Source: an uncultured Dorea sp. (GTDB lineage: Bacteria > Bacillota > Clostridia > Lachnospirales > Lachnospiraceae). From it: a stretch of DNA of 45,987 bases. A model generated the notes under the pieces. It saw only the letters and a list, made by a program, of their open reading frames with translations, searched no databases and was not told where the DNA came from. Where the stretch lies: positions 1-45,987 of the forward strand of contig CAJTRE010000025.1 in the NCBI GenBank assembly GCA_910578495.1, in the 5' to 3' direction. The first letter of the stretch is position 1. Each line of letters begins with the position of its first letter. The position numbers and the translations under genes are program-made. Positions 23,051-32,610 of this stretch are shown here, piece after piece.

Positions 23051-24346
23051 ATGAAGATTGCAATGATGACAAATAATTATAAGCCGTTTATAGGAGGGGT
23101 ACCCATTTCCGTAGAGAGATTGACAGAGGGGCTTCGAAGCCTGGGACATGAAGTGTATGTGTTTGCACCGGAATATAAGGAAGTCCATGACGGATGGGAA
23201 CCATATGAGGAAGACGTGATACGGTACGGCGCAGGGAAGAAACGAATGGAAAATGGGATGGTATTTCCCAATGTGCTGGATAAGAGGATTAAAGAAGAAT
23301 TTGCTTGCCGCCGGTTCGACCTGATTCATGTGCATCAGCCGATGTTGATTGGAAATGTGGCGAAACACTATAGTCGGAAGTACAATATTCCACTGGCATT
23401 TACGTGGCATACAAGATATGAGGAATACTTACACTATCTGAAGCCTTTTATCAGTATAGAGGAAGAACAGAAAGTGAAACGTTTTTTATACCAGAAATGT
23501 CAGAAAGGGCTTCCCTATTACATGCGTGCATTTGCGAATGGGTGTGATCTTATCTATGCGCCGTCCGGGGAAATGGAGATGTATCTCAAAGAACAGAAGA
23601 TCAAGCCGGAAGTCAGTGTACTTCCAACAGGACTTTCTGAAGATTCTTTTGTAGAAAACAAGGAACGTTCGGCGCAGATTCGCAGAGAATTGCTGGGCGA
23701 TAGAAAAACTACGGATAAGAAACTTTTATTCTGTACAGTATCCCGAATAGAGAAAGAGAAAAACCTGTATTTCTTATTGGATGCGGTAAAAGAACTCAAG
23801 AACCGTTTGGGAGATATGTTTCGGTTTGTGATAGTGGGAGAAGGGAGTGAACGAAAGGCGTTGATGTCTTATGCAGAAGAAAAAGGGCTGGGACATACGG
23901 TACAGTTTACCGGCGGAGTTCCCAACGAAGCTGTGAAAGATTACCTGTTTGCCAGTGATTTGTTTTTGTTTTCCTCCAAGTCGGAAACTCAAGGAATTGT
24001 TCTTGCGGAGGCTATGGCGGCAGGACTTCCGGTATCCGCGGTTCGTGCCTGTGGCGTTAATGATATAGTGGCAGATGGAGAAAATGGCAGGCTGAGTGGA
24101 GAGTGTCTGGAAGAATATGTGGGACATACGGTACATATGGCAAAAGACGAATCTTATAGAAAGGCGCTTAGTGCAGGCGCAAGAAAAACAGCGAAACAGT
24201 ATGACTGTAAGGCGATTGCCAGGCAGGCGGAAGAGGGGTATAGGAACGCCTGTAAAAAGCGAGAAAGGAGTGAGCAATATGGCAATAACATCAATAGGCA
24301 GGAGACTCGTGAATCATCTTTTTTACGGTTATTTAAAGTTTCTTGA
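23051..24346 (+). CDS. GT4-family glycosyltransferase (diacylglycerol glycosyltransferase-like)
   Basis: The 431-residue product is a GT-B enzyme. The N-terminal domain starts MKIAMMTNNYKPFIGGVPIS with FDLIHVHQPMLIG near 93. The nucleotide-sugar domain has LLFCTVSRIEKEKN near 225 and the EX7E-type donor site at SKSETQGIVLAEAMAAGLPV near 310. The sequence resembles processive or monoglucosyl-diacylglycerol synthases of Firmicutes, so a glycolipid product is likely. Its 3' end overlaps the next gene by 68 bases, unusually long, and its last ~25 residues lie outside the core fold. Confidence 0.9.
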   Translation: MKIAMMTNNYKPFIGGVPISVERLTEGLRSLGHEVYVFAPEYKEVHDGWEPYEEDVIRYGAGKKRMENGMVFPNVLDKRIKEEFACRRFDLIHVHQPMLIGNVAKHYSRKYNIPLAFTWHTRYEEYLHYLKPFISIEEEQKVKRFLYQKCQKGLPYYMRAFANGCDLIYAPSGEMEMYLKEQKIKPEVSVLPTGLSEDSFVENKERSAQIRRELLGDRKTTDKKLLFCTVSRIEKEKNLYFLLDAVKELKNRLGDMFRFVIVGEGSERKALMSYAEEKGLGHTVQFTGGVPNEAVKDYLFASDLFLFSSKSETQGIVLAEAMAAGLPVSAVRACGVNDIVADGENGRLSGECLEEYVGHTVHMAKDESYRKALSAGARKTAKQYDCKAIARQAEEGYRNACKKRERSEQYGNNINRQETRESSFLRLFKVS

Positions 24347-24926
24347 GAAAACAGTACGGATACAGTGGGTACAGCCGGAACATTTTCGGGGACATCATGT
24401 GGTGGGGTTCTGGCATGAGGACAGTTTCGCTATGAATCTGGTACTTGAGAAAGTAACCGGAGCAGGCGGCGAGATGTCGGTACTTGTGACCGGGGACAAC
24501 AGGGGAGATTATATAGAGTATCTGATCAACCGATGCAGGGGTAAGGCAATACGGATGGGGTATGGTTTCTGTGATATGGGAACGCTTCGTGATATTTTAA
24601 ATGAATTAAAGAAAGAGAACAGTAGTGTCGCCATTGCTATGGACGGGCCGCTTGGACCGCGCCATATCCCAAAGAAGCTGCCGTACTTTCTGTCGGAGAA
24701 GGGTGAGACATCGCTTCTGGGTGTTACACTTTTGTATTCTCATAAGATTTCTATAAAAAGCCGATGGGATCATTACCGTATACCATTGCCATTTTCAAAG
24801 ATTACTGTTCGAATGGATGATTATGGAATCGTATCGTCGAAGGCAGTTCCTTCTATGAGGGTATACCAAGAGTTGGACACATGTAGTATAATAAGCGAGG
24901 ACGTGCGTCTTACAAAAGCAATGTGA
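24279..24926 (+). CDS. Lysophospholipid acyltransferase-like protein (DUF374/LPLAT)
   Basis: The start is ATG 24279, preceded by GAAAGGAG; the longer upstream frame lacks support. The 215-residue product has the acyltransferase HX4D-like site as FWHEDSFAMN near residue 45. VTGDNRGDYIEYLINRCRG comes next, and AMDGPLGPRH near 125 is the DUF374 signature. Related proteins transfer fatty acyl chains to glycolipid or lipid A-type acceptors. Overlap with the glycosyltransferase suggests they modify the same lipid. Confidence 0.8.
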   Translation: MAITSIGRRLVNHLFYGYLKFLEKTVRIQWVQPEHFRGHHVVGFWHEDSFAMNLVLEKVTGAGGEMSVLVTGDNRGDYIEYLINRCRGKAIRMGYGFCDMGTLRDILNELKKENSSVAIAMDGPLGPRHIPKKLPYFLSEKGETSLLGVTLLYSHKISIKSRWDHYRIPLPFSKITVRMDDYGIVSSKAVPSMRVYQELDTCSIISEDVRLTKAM

Positions 24927-24981
24927 CGAGGTTCATATAGGTAAGATCATGAGAAAAAATGAGAAAGAGGGAACAACAGAT

Positions 24982-25689
24982 ATGGAAATCAATCATGTAC
25001 TTGTAGTGGAAGACGATAAAGAGATTCGTGAAGGTGTGAAAATATATTTGAAAAGCAAAGGTTACAAAGTAAGCGAGGCGGCAAACGGTGTGGAAGGGTT
25101 GGAGATCATAGAGAAAGAGGACATTCATCTGGCGATTGTAGATGTGATGATGCCAAGAATGGACGGGATTACCATGACGATGAAGTTGAGAGAAAACTAT
25201 GATTTCCCGGTTATTTTCTTATCTGCTAAATCTGAGGAAGTGGATAAGATCATGGGGCTTGATATGGGTGCAGACGATTATGTGACGAAGCCGTTTACCC
25301 CGATGGAACTTCTGGCAAGGGTAAATTCCCAGCTTCGGAGATATCGCAAATTTATGGAAAAATTAGAGCACAAGGAGGTGAAATCCAATGTACATGTGAT
25401 TGGAGGGCTGGAACTTAATGAAGACACCAGAGAGGTGTCGGTGGACGGCGAGACTGTGAAAGTAACGCCGACGGAATATAAAATTTTATTATTACTTATG
25501 AAACATGCAGGCAGAGTCTTTTCGGCGGACGAAATCTATGAGTGGGTGTGGGAAGAGCACGCAGTAAATACCGATACGATTATGGTTCATGTGCGGAACA
25601 TCCGCGAGAAGATTGAGATTAATCCGAAAGAACCAAAATATTTGAAGGTGGTGTGGGGAGTTGGATACAAAATTGAAAAACAGGCATAA
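24982..25689 (+). CDS. OmpR/PhoB-family response regulator
   Basis: I favour ATG 24982 (MEINHVLVVEDDKE), which begins right at the receiver; ATG 24949 in frame is possible. The 235-residue product has acidic pair EDD near 10, the phospho-Asp in AIVDVMMPRMDG near 54, Lys in YVTKPF near 104, and a winged-helix domain at ~136-233 (VTPTEYKILLLLMKHAG, VWGVGYKIE). It is a PhoB/VanR-type regulator. It lies 55 bases after the lipid operon and overlaps its kinase by 29 bases, so envelope stress is a reasonable guess for the signal. Confidence 0.9.
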   Translation: MEINHVLVVEDDKEIREGVKIYLKSKGYKVSEAANGVEGLEIIEKEDIHLAIVDVMMPRMDGITMTMKLRENYDFPVIFLSAKSEEVDKIMGLDMGADDYVTKPFTPMELLARVNSQLRRYRKFMEKLEHKEVKSNVHVIGGLELNEDTREVSVDGETVKVTPTEYKILLLLMKHAGRVFSADEIYEWVWEEHAVNTDTIMVHVRNIREKIEINPKEPKYLKVVWGVGYKIEKQA

Positions 25690-27772
25690 GCTTGCCATTA
25701 TTTTAATTATTTTGATTATCTTTGTTCCGATGTGCATTGTGACAACCATGTATACGGATGCATATGAGTATACGAAGCAGCTTCAAGAGGAGACGTGGAA
25801 AGACGCTCTTTCCTCCGAGGATTTTCTGGGAGAATTTATACGTGCAGGACACATTCTTTATAGCTTGGAGCATAGAGGAAACGGAGATCATTGGCAATCG
25901 TTTAATGATGCAAAAGAGAATCTCCGCGAGAATTTTCCGGACTGGATGAATACATTTGACACTCTTTATCCTTATATGGATTATGTGGTTGAGGATGAGA
26001 ATGGAACAGTTATTACAGAAAATCCTTCCGGGACAGCAAGTTCTTGGAATAACAGGGATATTATTTCCGGGCAATATGACTTGTTTATTCGGATTTCTTA
26101 TGATGAAAATGGAGACCCCCAGGCAGATGTCATTGTAGGAGATGACAGGGAGAAACAGAATATTGTGCTTCGGGAACTGTTAAATCAGCCGGAAATATAT
26201 TACGATATGGCTTCACAGATATACGGCTATCTGGCATTGGACGAATATGAGGAAGAATTCGAAAGTGAAGAAGGATATGATGAGGCCTATGAAAATTATA
26301 TGCCGAAGAACCGGACATTTCTTTATGGAATGACAGAATCGAATTTAAAATACTATGTTGGCAGTGTGCATTATGCGGAGCCGGTATTTTCTGATGAAAT
26401 TGTAAATGCAGCGCTTCTTTTGATAATTTTGGTGGCAGCACTTGCGCTTTTACTGCCGCGAGTAAAGAGTTTCCATACGGGAGAAGAGAGGCTCTTTTGT
26501 ATCCCTGTTGAAATTCCGTTAGTTGTATGTTTTGTGCTTTTCATATTGGTATTTGGTGATATTGACCGCCGGGTTGTGGAAAGCAGAGGATTTGCGGAAA
26601 TAACAGACTGGCTGTTATGGTTTCTTCTCTTTGGGGCTGTGTATAGTACGGCGGCGAATCTGCGGGGAATTTTCAAGATGGGTGTGAAGGAATATCTGAA
26701 AGAAAGATCGTTCCTGCTGCGCTATAAGGATAAGATTAAAAGTACATGCAAAGATAGCTGGAATAAAGTGTACCGTTCATTAGAAAACATTGATTTCCAG
26801 AATCACAAAAACGAATTTGTTTTGAACATAGTACTTGTGAATTTTGCGATTATGCTGCTTGTCTGTCTGATGTGGTATTACGGGATCATTGCACTTATCA
26901 TTTATTCGTTCCTCCTGTTTTTGTTACTGCGGAAATATTTTAACGATCTGAGAGAGAAATATCAGCTTCTTTTAAAGGCTGTCAATGAAATCGCAGAGGG
27001 CAATCTAGATGTAGAGATTACGGAGGATTTAGGTGTGTTTCGCCCATTTAAGGCGGAGATAGAGAAGATTCAGCATGGGTTTAAAAATGCAGTGGAGAAA
27101 GAAGTGAAGAGTCAGCGCATGAAAACAGAGCTTATTACCAACGTATCTCACGACTTGAAAACTCCGCTGACAGCGATCATCACGTATGTAGATTTGCTGA
27201 AAAACGAGCCGGATGAAGAAAAGCGCAGGGAATATCTGGAAGTGTTAGAGAGAAAGTCTCTGAGGCTGAAAGTTCTGATTGAAGATTTATTTGAAATCAG
27301 CAAGGCGAACAGTGAGAATGTAACGCTGGAACTGGTTGATGTGGATATTGTGCATTTGTTCAAGCAGGTCAAACTAGAATTAGAAGATAAGATTGCAGGT
27401 GCGAATCTGGATTTTAAATGCAGTTATCCGGAAGAAAAGGTGATGGTGAGACTGGACAGCCAAAAGACATACCGCATTTTTGAAAATCTCTTGGTAAATA
27501 TCGTAAAATATTCTATGCCGCATACAAGAGTATATGTGGAGATTAGAAAAGATGGAGAACATGTGATAGTGCGGATGAAAAATATATCCGCAGAGGAACT
27601 GAATTTTAGCTCTGATGAGATTACCGAGCGGTTTGTACGAGGAGACGCGGCGAGAAATACAGAAGGCTCAGGTCTTGGGCTTGCAATTGTAAAAAGCTTT
27701 GTAGAACTACAGAAGGGAACGTTTCTTGTGGGGACAGAGGCAGATTTATTCAAAGTGGAGATAAAGTTTTAA
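25661..27772 (+). CDS. Sensor histidine kinase, multi-pass
   Basis: The likely start is a TTG at 25661 (TTG at 25673 also possible); both overlap the regulator gene. The 703-residue product has an N-terminal membrane helix, a ~230-residue extracellular sensor, then a group of membrane helices (~245-330 and ~385-420) and a HAMP-like linker. HisKA carries the H box NVSHDLKTPLTAIITYVDLL near residue 490, and HATPase_c has EGSGLGLAIVKSF near 670. The catalytic N-box reads IFENLLVNIVKYS, slightly unusual (Val-Lys for Ala-x). The sensor has no recognisable family. Confidence 0.88.
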   Translation: MDTKLKNRHKLAIILIILIIFVPMCIVTTMYTDAYEYTKQLQEETWKDALSSEDFLGEFIRAGHILYSLEHRGNGDHWQSFNDAKENLRENFPDWMNTFDTLYPYMDYVVEDENGTVITENPSGTASSWNNRDIISGQYDLFIRISYDENGDPQADVIVGDDREKQNIVLRELLNQPEIYYDMASQIYGYLALDEYEEEFESEEGYDEAYENYMPKNRTFLYGMTESNLKYYVGSVHYAEPVFSDEIVNAALLLIILVAALALLLPRVKSFHTGEERLFCIPVEIPLVVCFVLFILVFGDIDRRVVESRGFAEITDWLLWFLLFGAVYSTAANLRGIFKMGVKEYLKERSFLLRYKDKIKSTCKDSWNKVYRSLENIDFQNHKNEFVLNIVLVNFAIMLLVCLMWYYGIIALIIYSFLLFLLLRKYFNDLREKYQLLLKAVNEIAEGNLDVEITEDLGVFRPFKAEIEKIQHGFKNAVEKEVKSQRMKTELITNVSHDLKTPLTAIITYVDLLKNEPDEEKRREYLEVLERKSLRLKVLIEDLFEISKANSENVTLELVDVDIVHLFKQVKLELEDKIAGANLDFKCSYPEEKVMVRLDSQKTYRIFENLLVNIVKYSMPHTRVYVEIRKDGEHVIVRMKNISAEELNFSSDEITERFVRGDAARNTEGSGLGLAIVKSFVELQKGTFLVGTEADLFKVEIKF

Positions 27773-27776
27773 GTTT

Positions 27777-27799
27777 GGGGGCTGTCGGTTGACAGCCCC
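27777..27799. terminator. Hairpin between convergent genes
   Basis: GGGGCTGTC at 27777-27785 and GACAGCCCC at 27791-27799 are a perfect nine-base stem with a five-base loop. There is no long T run on either strand, so it is a likely but not classical bidirectional terminator for the kinase and the transporter. Confidence 0.6.
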
Positions 27800-27808
27800 T
27801 TAATGGAA

Positions 27809-29044
27809 TTATTCAAATGATTTTCCGTTTTTTACAACTTTGCTAAGAATGAATGTAAGGAGGATACACAGGGCGCCTGCTGCCATAGCGTAAGCCCATG
27901 TCATGTTGTAACCTGTTCTTCCATAGTTGTCCATCCAGCTTCCAACCAGTGTGTACATAAACATATCCGGCATATATCCAAGCGCTGATGCGATACCAGA
28001 TACACGTCCGCTCAAATGCAGCGGAACTTTAGCGTCATCATGTACTGCAAAGTACTGACTTCTTACGGCATAGATGAAGATAAGACCGATAAAGAAGTTG
28101 CCGATAACAGCTCCTATTAAAGAAGGATTTCCTGGAATTAGGATATATGCACCAAAGGATACAATTAATCCGACACATCCGCCGGCAATTACTTTCATAC
28201 GAGAATGAAGTTTATCTGCAAGGAAGCCGCCAACGATACCGCCCACACCCTGAAGGAGATAGCGGATACCACCAAGTGTTGCGGCCATTGTTGCAGTCAT
28301 TCCATAGAACTGCTGAGCGTAAGTTGTGATATATCCAATCAGACCGTAAATGCTATATGCAGTAAATACAATACCAACAAGAAGCCATACTCTTGGAATT
28401 AAGAGCATTTTAAAAAGGCCTTTTGTAACCTCAAGAATGGATTCTGTCTGTTCTTCTTTCTTTGTGTCTTCGATAAAAATAAAATTTAAGATACCGATAA
28501 TAATTACAGTGATAGAACATATTCTAATTGCAGCGGCAGCTCCTGCAATTTCATTTGCATAACGAGCAAATGCAGCAGTCATAACAAATACTAAAGCTGC
28601 ATTTAAGATACCACGAAGACCTTCCTGAAGTCCAAAGAGACGCCCTTGTTCTTCTTCTGTACCAAGCATACGAGTAGCTTTGATACATGCTGACCAATAT
28701 GTAATAATTGTAGAGATACCCATTAATACGAAGATGATACGGCTTACGGTGAATCCCGGAAAGGTAGAAAACCAAAGTCCTAACACACCTGTTGCCAGGA
28801 AAGAAAATGTAAGCAGTTTTCTTGCAGAAAATTTATCCGCAATGGCACCGCCGATAAAATAAGAAAATGTTGCCATTGTTGCATATCCAGAAGATAACAT
28901 ACCCATCTGAGCATTAGAAAGTCCCATAGCGTTTTGAATCGGAACATAGAATGTCTCACGTATATATGGGAGCTGAAAAATAATTCCAGCGCCGGCAGCC
29001 AGAAGTAATAAGGTACCGTATTTTTTGATAAATGTTTTGTTCAT
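27809..29044 (-). CDS. Major facilitator superfamily transporter
   Basis: The 411-residue product starts after CTGGAGG. It has twelve predicted membrane helices. The MFS loop 2-3 motif appears as GGAIADKFSARKLL near residue 66 and again as GGFLADKLHSRMKV near 265, the internal repeat of the family. The substrate is not evident. It is transcribed away from the YgcU-like operon but has the same type of leader RNA (29140-29196), which ties it to that pathway. E. coli has an MFS gene (ygcS) in its ygc cluster; whether this one is orthologous is not clear from reading. Confidence 0.88.
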   Translation of the reverse strand: MNKTFIKKYGTLLLLAAGAGIIFQLPYIRETFYVPIQNAMGLSNAQMGMLSSGYATMATFSYFIGGAIADKFSARKLLTFSFLATGVLGLWFSTFPGFTVSRIIFVLMGISTIITYWSACIKATRMLGTEEEQGRLFGLQEGLRGILNAALVFVMTAAFARYANEIAGAAAAIRICSITVIIIGILNFIFIEDTKKEEQTESILEVTKGLFKMLLIPRVWLLVGIVFTAYSIYGLIGYITTYAQQFYGMTATMAATLGGIRYLLQGVGGIVGGFLADKLHSRMKVIAGGCVGLIVSFGAYILIPGNPSLIGAVIGNFFIGLIFIYAVRSQYFAVHDDAKVPLHLSGRVSGIASALGYMPDMFMYTLVGSWMDNYGRTGYNMTWAYAMAAGALCILLTFILSKVVKNGKSFE

Positions 29045-29139
29045 AAACTTGCCTCCAGATTAACTATATTATGTTTACTTTATAAAGAGTGTCACTTTCA
29101 CAAAATGCTGCAGTCATTATAAGAAAGTAATTATTCCAT

Positions 29140-29231
29140 AAAAAAAGAGAAGTAATGCCTTTGTTGGGCGTTACTTCTCTCTGCACTCTTGTAACTAATT
29201 TCATAATAAAAGAATTCCAAATAAAAGTCAA
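29140..29231 (-). promoter_or_regulatory. Leader A: promoter plus antiterminator/terminator RNA of the MFS gene
   Basis: On the - strand the promoter is TTGACT (29231-29226), 17 bases, TATTAT (29208-29203). Six bases later the sequence AGTTAC (29196-29191) starts, close to the expected transcription start. GTAAC lies at 29174-29170. It belongs to AGAGAAGTAA (29180-29171), which also pairs perfectly with TTACTTCTCT (29155-29146), followed by seven T (29146-29140). The 5' end and the terminator thus compete for the same strand. It has the same build as leaders B and C. Confidence 0.75.
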
Positions 29232-29281
29232 TTCGGCAAATAGCATAAAAAAAGGACATTCAAAATGTGAAATATAACCAA

Positions 29282-29397
29282 TTGACAAAACCAGACTTAT
29301 AGTTTTATACTAATGGCAGTTACTCGGAGAGATGATTAGAGAAAAGTAACCGAAGAGGCAGAATTACTGTCTTGCGGTCTTACTTTTCTCTTTTTTT
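29282..29397 (+). promoter_or_regulatory. Leader B: promoter plus antiterminator/terminator RNA of the YgcU-like operon
   Basis: The promoter is TTGACA (29282-29287), an 18-base spacer and TATACT (29306-29311). Six bases later AGTTACT begins at 29318. AGTAAC at 29345-29350 can pair with it (six pairs). The same strand, AGAGAAAAGTAA at 29338-29349, pairs perfectly over twelve bases with TTACTTTTCTCT at 29380-29391. An inner helix and seven T follow. The operon's first gene starts 42 bases beyond the T run, so default termination with induced read-through is likely. Confidence 0.8.
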
Positions 29398-29439
29398 GTT
29401 TTCCGACGGAAAGAATTAACATGAAAGGAGTCCAGTAAA

Positions 29440-30897
29440 ATGGCAATTATTTCAAGAGAGCAGATCGTAGCAGGGTTGGTTGAGATTCTCGGAAACGATC
29501 AGGTAATTACAGATGAGAAAGTATTAAAAGAGAGCAGTATCGATAGATACAGAAAGTATGAGCAAGTATGTGAAGTATACACGCAGCCGATTCCGGCAGC
29601 TGTTGTATATGTAAAGAGTACAGAAGAAGTTTCTAAAGTTCTTTCTTTTGCAAATGAAAATGAAATCAATGTAGTTCCAAGAACCGGACATTCTGCAATT
29701 GAAGGTGGTCTTGAGACAGCGCTTAAAGATTCCGTTGTTATCGATGGTTCTTCTATGAACAAAGTATTAAACGTAGATACCTATAACATGCAGGTAACAT
29801 GTCAGTGCGGCGTTCCGCTTCAGGAATTAGACGATATGTTAAGAGAACAGGGATATACAACAGGACATTCTCCACAGTCTAAACCACTTGCACAGATGGG
29901 TGGTCTGGTAGCGACAAGAAGTATCGGACAGTTTTCTACATTATATGGTGGAATCGAGGATATGATTGTAGGTTTGGAGGCAGTATTCCCGAACGGAAAG
30001 ATCTGCAGAATTAAAAACATTCCAAGACGTGCAGCAGGCCCGGATATTAGACACATCATTTGTGGAAATGAAGGAGCTCTTTGTTTTATTACCGAAGTAA
30101 CAATGAAACTCTTCCCATGGATGCCGCAGAACAACCGTTATATCGGATACAAATTAGATGATGAGCATATGAAACTTGGATTTGACTGCTTACGAGAAGT
30201 AATGGTAGCAGGTTACAGACCATCTTTCGCAAGATTGTACGATGCGGCGGATGCTCAGCAGCATTTCAGCTCTTGGTTAGAAGAAGGAAAAGCAATTCTT
30301 ATATGGATGGCAGAAGGCCCGGAGAATATTACACCTGCTATTGAGGCTGGTATCAAAGATTTGATGTGTAAGCATCCAGAGTTAGAAGAGGTGGATCCAA
30401 CTCTGATTGAGAAATGGTATGGCGGATTAAACTGGGGACCAGAGCAGATTGCAGAGGAAGCTATTGAAATTAAAGAGACACAGAACATTGGTATTACAAC
30501 AGAGTTTTCCGGAAGCTGGGATAATATTTATGAAATCTATAGAACTGCTTGTGACAGAATCTTAGAGGAAGTTCCAGATATGACTTTGATGGGAGGACAT
30601 TCTTCTCATAGCTACATTAATGGAACAAATATGTATTTTGTATACTACTACAATATCGTAGATTGTGCTCCGGAAGAAGAGATTAACAAGTACCACGACA
30701 GAATCAATCAGATTATCTGTGAGCAGGTTATCAAATACGGCGGTTCTATCGTTCACCATCATGGACTTGGAAAAGCAAGAACAAAATATGTAACAGAGGA
30801 GTACGGCTCTTCTTACTATATGCTGAAAACACTGAAACAGGCATTTGATCCAAATGGAATCATGAATATGGGAACTTTGATTCCGCTGAGAAAATAA
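29440..30897 (+). CDS. ygcU: FAD-binding oxidoreductase, YgcU-like
   Basis: The 485-residue product is a PCMH-type FAD protein. The FAD-binding N-terminal domain includes VPRTGHSAIEGGLET near 88 and TTGHSPQSKPLAQMGGLVAT near 145 (20 residues). A substrate domain follows, then IVHHHGLGKARTKY near 445. That His-triplet form is closer to alkyl-DHAP synthase than to the GEHGIG of GlcD. From memory the sequence follows E. coli YgcU closely along its length. It probably oxidises a hydroxy acid or polyol derivative and passes electrons to the ETF encoded just downstream. The substrate is unknown. Confidence 0.9.
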   Translation: MAIISREQIVAGLVEILGNDQVITDEKVLKESSIDRYRKYEQVCEVYTQPIPAAVVYVKSTEEVSKVLSFANENEINVVPRTGHSAIEGGLETALKDSVVIDGSSMNKVLNVDTYNMQVTCQCGVPLQELDDMLREQGYTTGHSPQSKPLAQMGGLVATRSIGQFSTLYGGIEDMIVGLEAVFPNGKICRIKNIPRRAAGPDIRHIICGNEGALCFITEVTMKLFPWMPQNNRYIGYKLDDEHMKLGFDCLREVMVAGYRPSFARLYDAADAQQHFSSWLEEGKAILIWMAEGPENITPAIEAGIKDLMCKHPELEEVDPTLIEKWYGGLNWGPEQIAEEAIEIKETQNIGITTEFSGSWDNIYEIYRTACDRILEEVPDMTLMGGHSSHSYINGTNMYFVYYYNIVDCAPEEEINKYHDRINQIICEQVIKYGGSIVHHHGLGKARTKYVTEEYGSSYYMLKTLKQAFDPNGIMNMGTLIPLRK

Positions 30898-30898
30898 T

Positions 30899-31705
30899 AT
30901 GAAGGTACTTGGATGTTTTAAAATAGTTCCAGATCTTGATTTGGTCGTAGAAGAAGACTGGACAGAAAAAGAGCAATTAAAGATAGATACGGGATATGTA
31001 AAACTCGTTTGGAACTGTTTTGACGAGAGTGCATTGGAAATGATGTTAAGGCTTTCTGATTTATCAGAAGGCTTTGACGTTGTATATGAGCTTTCGGCAT
31101 TAACAGTTGGCAAACAGAAGCATGAAAGCTTTCTGAAAACATTATATGCGCTTGGTTTCAAACATGGAATACGAATCTGCAATGAAGAGGAGCTGTTATT
31201 CGATTCGGAACAGATTGCGGAAGGTATTGCAAATTATGTAAAGACGCGGGAAACTCAAGATGTTATCGTGACGGGAATCCAGAGTTCAGATGGAAGTAAT
31301 CGAAAAACACCGTATCTGATTGCAGAAAAGTTAGGCTGGCCGTGTATTACTCAGGTTATTGGAATGGAGACTGTGGATGAAATGACATTAAAGGTCACTT
31401 GTCAGATACCAGGGGGCGAGCTGACTCAAACCGTTAAAACTCCTTGTGTTTTGGCAGTAGGGAATGCCTCTTGTGCATATTTACGGATTCCAACTTTAAA
31501 AGATAAGATGAAGCTCGGAAAACAGCCGATAGAACAGATTAGTCCAGAGAGTTTAGGCATGAAAACAGTGCGGGAACATGCAAAAATTGTTGCGTTGCAC
31601 TCGGTGGAGCGAAAACGTAATACGATTGTGATTTCCGGAGAGACCCCAAAAGAAAAAGCAGAGAGTCTTTATAAAGAATATCTGAAAGGGAGGATAGAGG
31701 AGTGA
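30899..31705 (+). CDS. Electron transfer flavoprotein beta subunit, YgcR-like
   Basis: The 268-residue product begins one base after the oxidase stop. It has the ETF-beta fold: start MKVLGCFKIVPDLD, IVTGIQSSDGSNRKTPYLIA near 122 (nucleotide site) and the C-terminal LRIPTLKDKMKLGK. It carries AMP or FAD and forms a dimer with the alpha subunit, whose GTG start overlaps its stop. Together they take electrons from the FAD oxidase. It is shorter and more diverged than the second beta subunit at 34046. The counterpart in the E. coli cluster is ygcR. Confidence 0.88.
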   Translation: MKVLGCFKIVPDLDLVVEEDWTEKEQLKIDTGYVKLVWNCFDESALEMMLRLSDLSEGFDVVYELSALTVGKQKHESFLKTLYALGFKHGIRICNEEELLFDSEQIAEGIANYVKTRETQDVIVTGIQSSDGSNRKTPYLIAEKLGWPCITQVIGMETVDEMTLKVTCQIPGGELTQTVKTPCVLAVGNASCAYLRIPTLKDKMKLGKQPIEQISPESLGMKTVREHAKIVALHSVERKRNTIVISGETPKEKAESLYKEYLKGRIEE

Positions 31706-32595
31706 AGAATTATCATGTGATAGTAAATGGTTCTTCCGCAGAAAGTCAGATACAGATGGAGGAGGCTCTTGGTTTTGTGAAGAGTAATTTACAAACTGAC
31801 GATATAAAACCAGGAAACTTGTACATCTATGGTAAGGATGGTGCGCCGTATACGCAAGAACAAGTATTGGCAGAATTGGAAAAAGAAGTACAGGAAGAAG
31901 ACTTGTATGTTTTCGGAAATGGAGAGGAAAATACAGCTATGGCTGTGCGTTTAGCGGCGAGATGTCATGGAAGTTCTGTGACAGACGTGCAGGCAGTGGA
32001 AAGCAGTTGGACAGATTCTGGGATTGCTGTGAGAAAGATGGTATATGCCAATCATATGGAGGCATTGTTTCAGATGGAGAAAGGGCCTTACTGTATCTCG
32101 CTGGCACGTGGAATGGAGCGTGAAAAAGAAGAAATGGCAGCCTTGGAAGAGAAAAGTATTATCTGCAAAGGAGAGGCTGCGTATATTGTATCCCGGGAGT
32201 TTCATCCGAAGGAAGATGAAGAGGGACTGGAACATGCAAAAGTTGTTGTGGCGGCAGGACGTGGCGTAGGTAAGAAAGATAATATGGAGATTTTGGATAA
32301 AGTTGCCGGAAAACTAGGCGGCAAAGTGGTAGTCAGCCGTCCGGCGGCGATGAATGCCTGGAAGCCAATGAACCGATTGATTGGTGTATCCGGGGCTATG
32401 ATAAGTCCGGACATCTGCATAACGGCAGGTGTGTCAGGAGCGGCGGCATTTTATGCAGGAGTGGAAAAGAGCAAGTTTATCGTTGCCATTAATAACGATG
32501 AGCATGCACCGATTATGAAGATGGCAGACGTAGCTGTGGCAGATGATTTCCTTCCGATAATGGAAGAATTGGATCAAATATTAGAGGACAGATAA
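31702..32595 (+). CDS. Electron transfer flavoprotein alpha subunit, YgcQ-like
   Basis: The 297-residue product starts with GTG after GGGAGG. The N-terminal domain is variable. The C-terminal FAD domain is well kept: VVVAAGRGVGKKDNM near 175, VVSRPAAMNAW near 211, IGVSGAMISPDICITAGVSG near 229 and FIVAINNDEHAPIMKMADV near 260. The usual QH(L/M)AGM sequence is replaced by AFYAGVEKS, an uncommon change next to the FAD. It completes the first oxidase-ETF set, and the counterpart in E. coli is ygcQ. Confidence 0.88.
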   Translation: MKNYHVIVNGSSAESQIQMEEALGFVKSNLQTDDIKPGNLYIYGKDGAPYTQEQVLAELEKEVQEEDLYVFGNGEENTAMAVRLAARCHGSSVTDVQAVESSWTDSGIAVRKMVYANHMEALFQMEKGPYCISLARGMEREKEEMAALEEKSIICKGEAAYIVSREFHPKEDEEGLEHAKVVVAAGRGVGKKDNMEILDKVAGKLGGKVVVSRPAAMNAWKPMNRLIGVSGAMISPDICITAGVSGAAAFYAGVEKSKFIVAINNDEHAPIMKMADVAVADDFLPIMEELDQILEDR

Positions 32596-32610
32596 CAGGA
32601 GATGAGACAG

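Noticed and set aside
29320..29340. TRAP-like GAG repeats in the purine-rich leader segment
   Set aside because: Only three or four GAG triplets with irregular spacing are present; TRAP sites have about eleven regularly spaced ones. The purines are explained by the terminator arm.
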